NCBI GenBank assembly: GCA_036384495.1
Contig: DASVMD010000016.1
Location: forward strand, 1 to 10,692
Direction: 5' to 3'
DNA: 10,692 nucleotides
Source: JAQGHB01 sp036384495
GTDB lineage: Bacteria; Patescibacteriota; Saccharimonadia; Saccharimonadales; UBA4665
The position numbers and the translations under genes are program-made. Of this stretch, positions 7,207 through 10,692 are shown piece after piece. The notes beneath the pieces were generated by a model. That model saw only the letters and a list, made by a program, of their open reading frames with translations. It was not told the origin of the DNA and searched no databases. The first letter of the stretch is position 1; every line of letters begins with the position of its first letter.

Positions 7207-7237
7207 TAGTAATGAGATTTCACGGCATTTACACCGC

Positions 7238-7247
7238 TGTAATTACA
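7238..7247. repeat. Palindrome at the predicted mscS transcription start
   Basis: TGTAATTACA is a perfect 10-base palindrome that covers the predicted start of transcription (about 7245) of the MscS gene. Its position is suitable for a repressor site, but it is short and AT-rich. Confidence 0.3.
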
Positions 7248-7251
7248 TTTA

Positions 7252-7280
7252 ATTATAGCAAATTTTACCCTTGATCTCAA
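7252..7280 (-). promoter_or_regulatory. Strong sigma70-type promoter for the MscS gene
   Basis: On the minus strand TTGAGA (7280-7275), a 17-base spacer ending in TGC (extended -10), and a perfect TATAAT (7257-7252) form a near-consensus promoter. Transcription should start near 7245, about 78 bases before the TTG start codon. The promoter separates the channel from the tRNA and excalibur genes upstream. The stretch between it and the tRNA (7281-7352) shows no clear terminator for that upstream unit. Confidence 0.87.
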
Positions 7281-7352
7281 GGTACAGGATTAAGCTGAAG
7301 CAATGCTTAAAAGTTTTTCATCATCCATATTGGAGGTTGGGAGTGCTAAGAG

Positions 7353-7468
7353 TGGTGCCCTGGGCGGGACTTGAACCCGCACGTTGCGCTGCAACATCAT
7401 CTTGTATGGACCCCGCTTTAAGAGGAGGCCGTACAAGATGACGCGTCTACCAATTTCGCCACCAGGGC
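7353..7468 (-). tRNA. trnL: tRNA-Leu, apparent anticodon UAA, with a greatly extended anticodon arm
   Basis: A class II tRNA of 116 bases including encoded CCA, where about 88 is normal. Acceptor GCCCTGG (7468-7462) pairs with CCAGGGC, followed by A73 and CCA (7355-7353). The D-stem is GCG/CGC with loop AAATTGGTAGA. The variable arm is GTTGC-AGC-GCAAC. The T-arm is GCGGG-TTCAAGT-CCCGC. The D-arm is leucine-like. Between base 26 (G) and the variable arm lie 45 bases instead of 17. TCATCTTGTA (7442-7433) pairs perfectly with TACAAGATGA (7407-7398). Inside, GG/CC and CTCC/GGGG pair, separated by single mismatches, around the exactly central loop CTTAAAG (7423-7417), which has U33, UAA and A37. 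The alternative, an intron joining the outer loop ends, gives only Val, Asp or Tyr anticodons. The gene begins 4 bases after the excalibur stop. Confidence 0.85.
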
Positions 7469-7472
7469 ACAT

Positions 7473-8063
7473 TTACTCACAGCCGACTCCATTGCCATCA
7501 CGGTCCAAACCGTATATATCGCGTCCGACTACGCGAACCGGGCCTGCGACATAGGCCGGTCCATTACCGCTGCCGCCAGCGCAATCAACGTCGCTGGCAA
7601 TCGGTACGCATGCGCCAGCGTAGTTTGGATCGCAAGACGGCGCGGGCTTAACATACGTGCCAACGGCAGTCACTTTTGTTACCGGCTGCGTCGTTACTTG
7701 ACTGTTAGCAAGCTCGCGCTTAGTCTCGTTGCCGTCTGTATACGTCACTTTGTAAGTATTTGTTTTAACTCCGTTGACTCCTTCGGTTGTCACTTTTGTG
7801 GTGCCTTTTGCAAGTGTCGCATCGTCAACTGTTGTGCTCTCAAAAGGTATGGGCTCTGTCTCAGTAATGTCTTTGTATGTAATAGGCGGAGCTTCAACGG
7901 CTTTGCTATGAGTGCTTGTAAGTTGAGTATTTGTTGCATTATCAGGAGTTTGTCCGCCACTGGCCCCAGCAGCGCCTATGAAGAGCATCGCGACTACACC
8001 AGTAATTATTAGCGCCTGCTTACCAATATGCAGCTGCCTGAATGACCTGTAAAGGTTTTTCAT
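7473..8063 (-). CDS. Surface protein with G5 domain and excalibur-like calcium-binding motif
   Basis: This is a secreted or membrane-anchored cell-surface protein of 196 residues. A positively charged N-terminus (MKNLYRSFRQLHIGK) precedes one hydrophobic segment (about 17-35), acting as signal anchor or uncleaved signal peptide. A Thr/Pro-rich linker leads to a G5 domain (about 60-136; IPFESTTVDDATLAKGTTKV, YKVTYTDGNETKREL, TKVTAVGT), a beta-rich fold linked to polysaccharide or peptidoglycan binding. The C-terminus (about 144-196) has four cysteines and ends in DRDGNGVGCE, the DxDxDG-type excalibur calcium motif. The start ATG 8063 has AGGGAG (8074-8069) 5 bases upstream. The G5 plus excalibur pairing is familiar from actinobacterial and TM7 surface proteins, and could help attachment to a host cell, which is an inference. 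The tRNA-Leu gene follows after 4 bases and may share the transcript. Confidence 0.9.
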   Translation of the reverse strand: MKNLYRSFRQLHIGKQALIITGVVAMLFIGAAGASGGQTPDNATNTQLTSTHSKAVEAPPITYKDITETEPIPFESTTVDDATLAKGTTKVTTEGVNGVKTNTYKVTYTDGNETKRELANSQVTTQPVTKVTAVGTYVKPAPSCDPNYAGACVPIASDVDCAGGSGNGPAYVAGPVRVVGRDIYGLDRDGNGVGCE

Positions 8064-8082
8064 AGTGTCTCCCTACTATGCC

Positions 8083-8098
8083 CGAAGAATACTCTTCG
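8083..8098. repeat. Short hairpin upstream of the excalibur gene
   Basis: CGAAGA (8083-8088), ATAC loop, TCTTCG (8093-8098) is a perfect 6-bp stem 20 to 35 bases before the excalibur ATG. It lies either in that gene's leader RNA or at its promoter. No clear -10 or -35 for the excalibur gene could be chosen in the AT-rich DNA beyond it (8100-8180). Confidence 0.35.
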
Positions 8099-8130
8099 CG
8101 GGTAAGTCACACAAGCATTAAATTCGTGAT

Positions 8131-8147
8131 ATTTAATAATTATTTAA
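8131..8147. repeat. 17-base AT-rich near-palindrome, copy 1
   Basis: ATTTAATAATTATTTAA contains the perfect palindrome AATAATTATT. It lies between the divergent excalibur and DUF2130 genes. An identical 17-mer is found at 9552-9568, on the other side of the DUF2130 gene. It is a possible regulator-binding site or cassette boundary. Confidence 0.55.
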
Positions 8148-8211
8148 GAATTGGTTTTAGATACAGGGAAAGATTTTTGCAAAATTTAAGAAAAAGTTAA
8201 GGCACAAGGTC

Positions 8212-8241
8212 TATAATAGGTTCAAAGACTTGGAAGGTATC
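8212..8241 (+). promoter_or_regulatory. -10 box and ribosome-binding site of the DUF2130 gene
   Basis: A perfect TATAAT (8212-8217) predicts transcription from about 8224. No convincing -35 or extended -10 is present. The Shine-Dalgarno GGAAGG (8232-8237) lies 4 bases before ATG 8242, favouring that ATG over the in-frame TTG at 8230, which overlaps the site. Confidence 0.55.
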
Positions 8242-9540
8242 ATGGCAAACACCATCGTTTGTACGAATTGCGGCACGACAATCGAAATCGACAAGGCGCT
8301 CGAAGGGCAAATCGAGGCGCGGGTTCTTGCTGCCGAGCAACATAAGCACAAAGAGGAGCTGGCCAAAGTCAAAGCCGAAGCCGAAGACCAGGCCCAAAAA
8401 GACAAAAACGCGGCGGCTGAGCGTCTTAGAAAACAGCTAGAGTCCGAAAAGGAACTACTCAAACAGCAAGCCGAAGCCGATTTTGAACTGGCCAAGAAAA
8501 AGCTCGAGCTCGAAGCAAGCAGCGCCCAAAAGAAAGCCCAGGCCGAACAAGATTCGCTCATCCGCACGCTCAAAGAAGACGCCGATTCCGCCAAGCAAGA
8601 CAGCAAAAAACTGCGCGAGGAACTCACCGACATCATGAAGCTCCTGCGCGAAGAAAAGCAAGCTCGCGCGAACGCCGAACTTGAAGCCCAAAAGAAACTC
8701 GCCGCCGGCGAAGACAAAATTCGCGAAGACGCCCGCAAAAACGCCGATGAGCAACACCGGCTCAAGCAACTTGAAATGGAGAAGCAGCTCGCCGATACCA
8801 AAAAGGCACTCGAAGACGCGCAGCGTAAAGCCACGCAGGGCTCACAGCAAAATCAGGGCGAAGTGCTAGAGCTTGACCTCGAAAATAGACTCAAGGAAGA
8901 GTTCCCATTCGACGAAATTATCGAAGTCAAAAAGGGCCAGCGCGGCGCGGATATGAAGCAGATCGTCAAAGATCAATCCGGTGTGACATGCGGCCTATTA
9001 CTTTGGGAAACCAAAAACGGCAAATGGCAGCCAGCCTGGGTACCTAAATTTAAGCAAGATATCCGCGAAGCTAACGCCAGCATCGGCGTGATCGTATCAC
9101 AAGAAACACCAAGCGAAATCGGTGATCTGAAGCACCTCGAAAGCAATGTGTGGGTAGTGACACCGAAACTTGCCACCAGACTCGCGGCGGCACTCAGGAT
9201 CACGATTTTACAAGTCGATATGGCCAACAAAATGAACGCCGGCAAAGACGCCAAAATGGAATCGCTGTACCAATTCCTAGTGGGTCCAGAATTCCGTCAT
9301 CGTGTCGAAGCCATCGTCGAAAACTACACCGTACTGCAAGAAGAAATCGAGCGAGAAAAACGTGCCAGTGCACTCAAGTGGGCGCGCCAAGAAAAGGCGA
9401 TTAGAGCTGTCATTGACAACACCATTGGCATGTATGGAGATCTGCAGGGAATCACAAACAGGGCGCTTCCAAGCATAAAAACCCTTGAACTCGATACCGG
9501 CGAAGATCTGGATGACCCCGCTCAGCCAACACTTCTGTGA
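8242..9540 (+). CDS. DUF2130 family coiled-coil protein (possible nuclease-like domain)
   Basis: This 432-residue soluble protein has three parts. The N-terminus carries a CxxC pair (C7, C10: CTNCG), half of a zinc ribbon. Residues about 22-200 are a long charged coiled coil rich in Glu, Lys, Ala and Gln. Residues about 207-420 match the DUF2130 domain: LDLENRLKEEFPFDEI, KKGQRGADMKQ, CGLLLWETKNGKW, PEFRHRVEAIVENY and NTIGMYGDLQGI are its conserved stretches. D237 and E256-x-K258, spaced as in PD-(D/E)XK nucleases, suggest a nuclease-like fold; this is an inference and no activity is claimed. The architecture (metal knuckle, coiled coil, possible nuclease) would suit DNA binding or defence. 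The start is ATG 8242 with a Shine-Dalgarno. The gene is flanked by identical 17-base repeats and transcribed away from the excalibur gene. Confidence 0.92.
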   Translation: MANTIVCTNCGTTIEIDKALEGQIEARVLAAEQHKHKEELAKVKAEAEDQAQKDKNAAAERLRKQLESEKELLKQQAEADFELAKKKLELEASSAQKKAQAEQDSLIRTLKEDADSAKQDSKKLREELTDIMKLLREEKQARANAELEAQKKLAAGEDKIREDARKNADEQHRLKQLEMEKQLADTKKALEDAQRKATQGSQQNQGEVLELDLENRLKEEFPFDEIIEVKKGQRGADMKQIVKDQSGVTCGLLLWETKNGKWQPAWVPKFKQDIREANASIGVIVSQETPSEIGDLKHLESNVWVVTPKLATRLAAALRITILQVDMANKMNAGKDAKMESLYQFLVGPEFRHRVEAIVENYTVLQEEIEREKRASALKWARQEKAIRAVIDNTIGMYGDLQGITNRALPSIKTLELDTGEDLDDPAQPTLL

Positions 9541-9551
9541 TAAATCCCCAA

Positions 9552-9568
9552 ATTTAATAATTATTTAA
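9552..9568. repeat. 17-base AT-rich near-palindrome, copy 2
   Basis: ATTTAATAATTATTTAA, identical to 8131-8147 and 1421 bases from it. It lies 12 bases after the DUF2130 stop and 40 before the KTSC ATG. If it binds a regulator, DUF2130 and KTSC could be controlled together. Confidence 0.55.
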
Positions 9569-9607
9569 TGATTGAAGTATATATTTAGGTCTGTAAGGGC
9601 ACGAAAT

Positions 9608-9820
9608 ATGAATCGCTTAGCAATCAATTGTACAGAGCTCACGTCGGTTGGCTATAACCCTAGAATCTTTGTGCTTGAACTCGAGTTTGTAGACGGTAGT
9701 ATTAGGACCTATTTTAATGTTCCAAACGACGTGTTTGAGGGGCTCATGAGCGCCGAATCGCACAGCACTTTCTACGAGATTTATATTAAGAAACAGTTTA
9801 AGTCTCGCAAAGCAAACTGA
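9608..9820 (+). CDS. KTSC-domain small protein
   Basis: A 70-residue protein almost entirely made of a KTSC domain, a short alpha/beta module named for its occurrence at the C-terminus of some lysyl-tRNA synthetases and common as a free-standing protein in phages and bacteria. The conserved pattern is visible: TSVGYNP (12-18), LELEFVDGSIRTYFNVP (23-39), VFEGLMSAESHSTFYEIYI (42-60), then a basic end. Its biochemical role is unknown; nucleic-acid binding is often supposed. I chose ATG 9608, with AAGGG (9595-9599) 8 bases upstream, over an in-frame TTG at 9572. It lies 67 bases after DUF2130 on the same strand and may be read from the same transcript or from the AT-rich region holding repeat copy 2. 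Confidence 0.85.
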   Translation: MNRLAINCTELTSVGYNPRIFVLELEFVDGSIRTYFNVPNDVFEGLMSAESHSTFYEIYIKKQFKSRKAN

Positions 9821-9840
9821 GCCGCGATACATCACATACC

Positions 9841-9912
9841 ATGTGTGAAAATTGTGACTGCCATACGCTTAACCCGAGCACATACTGGTTCATGGAAAGG
9901 GGGAGCAAATGA
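9841..9912 (+). CDS. Micro-ORF, Cys-rich 23-residue peptide (tentative)
   Basis: A 23-codon ORF beginning MCENCDCHTLNP, with a CxxCxCH cluster that could bind zinc. It starts 20 bases after the KTSC stop. No Shine-Dalgarno sequence is present. Its TGA stop overlaps the ATG of the next micro-ORF (ATGA at 9909-9912), a layout typical of translational coupling. I do not recognise the peptide. It may be chance. Confidence 0.33.
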   Translation: MCENCDCHTLNPSTYWFMERGSK

Positions 9913-9986
9913 GCATCTATCACGGACGTAAGTACGTGCCGATAGATACCGCGCTTCCACATCATATCCGAGATCCTACCACTTAA
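9909..9986 (+). CDS. Micro-ORF, 25-residue peptide with strong Shine-Dalgarno (tentative)
   Basis: A 25-codon ORF beginning MSIYHGRKYVPID and ending in TAA. A strong purine-rich site, AAAGGGGGAG (9896-9905), lies 3 bases before the ATG, and the intrinsic terminator begins 17 bases after the stop, so the small ORF is framed by good expression signals. The peptide is His-, Pro- and Tyr-containing, without a membrane segment. Family unknown. It is the better supported of the two micro-ORFs. Confidence 0.42.
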   Translation: MSIYHGRKYVPIDTALPHHIRDPTT

Positions 9987-10003
9987 CGGCACCATTTACG
10001 ATA

Positions 10004-10045
10004 GCAAAAGAGACTTACCTTCGCGTGTGGTCTCTTTTGCGTTTT
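10004..10045 (+). terminator. Intrinsic terminator after the DUF2130-KTSC region
   Basis: GCAAAAGAGAC (10004-10014) pairs perfectly with GTCTCTTTTGC (10030-10040) over 11 bp around a 15-base loop, followed by GTTTT. The A-tract on one arm and T-tract on the other would allow it to work on both strands. It separates the KTSC/micro-ORF region from the YdjM-like gene. Confidence 0.72.
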
Positions 10046-10046
10046 G

Positions 10047-10056
10047 GGCTGCAGCC
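10047..10056. repeat. GC-rich palindrome before the YdjM-like gene
   Basis: GGCTGCAGCC is a perfect 10-base palindrome between the terminator and the YdjM-like start codon at 10073. It could be an operator, but nothing else supports this. Confidence 0.25.
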
Positions 10057-10072
10057 ATTAAACTTAAGGGGT

Positions 10073-10654
10073 ATGACAGGCCGCACCCATGATCTCGCCG
10101 CTGTAACGGCCCTTGGTATCGTCTTTTTGGCGCACTCGCCAGAAACACTCACATTATCAACGGTGATTATTGCCGTCTTTGCGAACTTAATCGGTGGCAT
10201 CACCCCTGATATTGATCAGCCCACGGCACCATTTTGGCGTAATTTACCGGTTGGCAAGTATTTTGGTAAAGTGTTCGACGCCCTAAGTGGCGGCCACCGC
10301 TTTTTAACGCATTCGTTGCTTGGTTTGGTGCTGTTCGGCTACGGTGCACATCTGCTACTAATGTTTTTGCAGCCGATTATGCGCAATGTCGATATCGGCG
10401 TGGTGTGGTGGGCATTTATGATTGGCATGGTCTCTCATCTGGTTATGGATAGTCTAACAAAAGAGGGGGTGCCATGGCTGCTGCCCATCCCCGTTAAATT
10501 TGGCTTTCCGCCGCTCAAAAGCCTGCGATTAACTACTGGCAAGGCCCGCGAAACGTTTGGCGTGTTCCCCGCGCTTCTGGTGTTTAACGCTTGGCTGTAC
10601 TACGCTAATTACGACAAAATCGTCACCATATTGCATCAGCACCTGGTGCGCTAG
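10073..10654 (+). CDS. YdjM-like membrane-bound metal-dependent hydrolase
   Basis: A 193-residue inner-membrane protein of the YdjM/DUF457 family (predicted membrane-bound metal-dependent hydrolases). Conserved metal-site residues are visible: His6 in the N-terminal TH pair, TPDID (44-48), GGHRFLTHSLLG (73-84, with H75 and H80), and SHLVMDSLTKEGVPWLLP (121-138, with H122 and D126). Hydrophobic segments lie at about 9-20, 29-43, 82-99, 108-125 and 164-178. E. coli YdjM belongs to the LexA regulon; no SOS-type box is evident here. The start is ATG 10073; the in-frame GTG at 10025 lies inside the upstream terminator. AAGGGG (10066-10071) is only 1 base from the ATG, too close for normal use, so initiation may be leaderless or atypical. 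Substrate unknown. Confidence 0.87.
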   Translation: MTGRTHDLAAVTALGIVFLAHSPETLTLSTVIIAVFANLIGGITPDIDQPTAPFWRNLPVGKYFGKVFDALSGGHRFLTHSLLGLVLFGYGAHLLLMFLQPIMRNVDIGVVWWAFMIGMVSHLVMDSLTKEGVPWLLPIPVKFGFPPLKSLRLTTGKARETFGVFPALLVFNAWLYYANYDKIVTILHQHLVR

Positions 10655-10692
10655 CTACTTGCCGCGGCGCTTGAGTCGTGCCAGCCTCGCCG
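10655..10692 (-). CDS. C-terminal end of a minus-strand gene (partial, tentative)
   Basis: Read on the minus strand, the last 38 bases give an open frame ending ARLARLKRRGK and a TAG stop (10657-10655) that directly abuts the YdjM-like TAG. The basic end and the zero-spacing tail-to-tail layout repeat the pattern at typA/hsp20. Too little is visible to name a family. Confidence 0.38.
   Translation of the reverse strand, partial: ARLARLKRRGK

Noticed and set aside
7290..7328. 12-codon minus-strand ORF (MDDEKLLSIASA) between the tRNA and the MscS promoter
   Set aside because: It has no ribosome-binding site, no conserved context and is very short; it is likely chance.
7341..7349. CIRCE-like heat-shock half-site GAGTGCTAA
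   Set aside because: The partner TTAGCACTC is absent at the required 9-base spacing, and no heat-shock gene is adjacent.
7353..7468. Group I intron or archaeal-type intron in the tRNA-Leu
   Set aside because: The insert is 28 bases, far below group I size. Joining the outer loop ends gives no leucine anticodon. No bulge-helix-bulge motif (3-base bulges around 4 bp) is formed; the hairpin has only symmetrical mismatches.
8211..8834. 207-codon minus-strand frame opposite the DUF2130 gene
   Set aside because: It is a low-complexity Ser/Ala/Cys-rich shadow of the coiled-coil coding region, with no start signals.
9798..9995. 65-codon minus-strand frame opposite the micro-ORFs
   Set aside because: It has no Shine-Dalgarno or convincing promoter and runs into the KTSC coding end. 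The plus strand has the better signals.
1..10692. Mobile element, CRISPR array or defence island
   Set aside because: No transposase, integrase, phage structural gene, regular repeat array or recognised defence gene set was seen. The only exact non-coding repeat noted is the 17-mer pair around DUF2130.

Overview
The window most resembles a chromosomal segment of a Candidatus Saccharibacteria (TM7) or closely related small-genome CPR bacterium. This is an inference from mixed signals. Composition is moderate GC. TGA is used as a normal stop, which argues against the recoded Gracilibacteria and Absconditabacteria. The Tgt, the polytopic membrane protein and the G5/excalibur protein all look like their actinobacterial counterparts. 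Genes are tightly packed with many directly abutting ends. There is no phage, IS or CRISPR signature.

Layout. (1) 1-1452: the 3' part of a tRNA-guanine transglycosylase gene (tgt), then a 103-residue acidic orphan protein with its own strong promoter and apparently no leader. (2) 1453-4617: a 131-base leader region, a DEAD-box RNA helicase and, 10 bases later, the ribosome-associated GTPase TypA/BipA. These two are probably co-transcribed and both fit ribosome assembly or stress roles. (3) 4618-5058, minus: an Hsp20 small heat-shock protein whose stop codon directly abuts that of typA. (4) 5159-6184, plus: a polytopic membrane protein of unknown function, convergent with and overlapping by 4 bases a minus-strand MscS-family channel (7167-6181). 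The channel has a textbook promoter and a leader with a terminator-like hairpin. (5) 7353-8063, minus: a surface protein (N-terminal anchor, G5 domain, excalibur-like calcium motif) whose stop lies 4 bases before a tRNA-Leu gene. (6) 8242-9540, plus: a DUF2130 coiled-coil protein flanked by two copies of an identical 17-base AT-rich near-palindrome. (7) 9608-10045: a KTSC-domain small protein, two overlapping micro-ORFs and a hairpin terminator. (8) 10073-10654: a YdjM-like membrane metal-dependent hydrolase, abutting the end of a minus-strand gene that leaves the window.

The most striking element is the tRNA-Leu gene at 7468-7353 (minus). Its acceptor, D, variable and T arms and its encoded CCA are all intact. 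Between positions 26 and 44 it carries 45 bases instead of 17. The extra 28 bases are split exactly 14 + 14 around a good UAA anticodon loop and form a long hairpin, ten of whose base pairs are perfect. It looks like a tRNA with a greatly extended anticodon arm, or a pre-tRNA needing unusual processing.

A second theme is gene expression. Several genes lack a Shine-Dalgarno sequence and have a -10 box placed so that transcription should begin at or next to the start codon. Others (typA, mscS, the excalibur protein, DUF2130, KTSC) have clear Shine-Dalgarno sequences.
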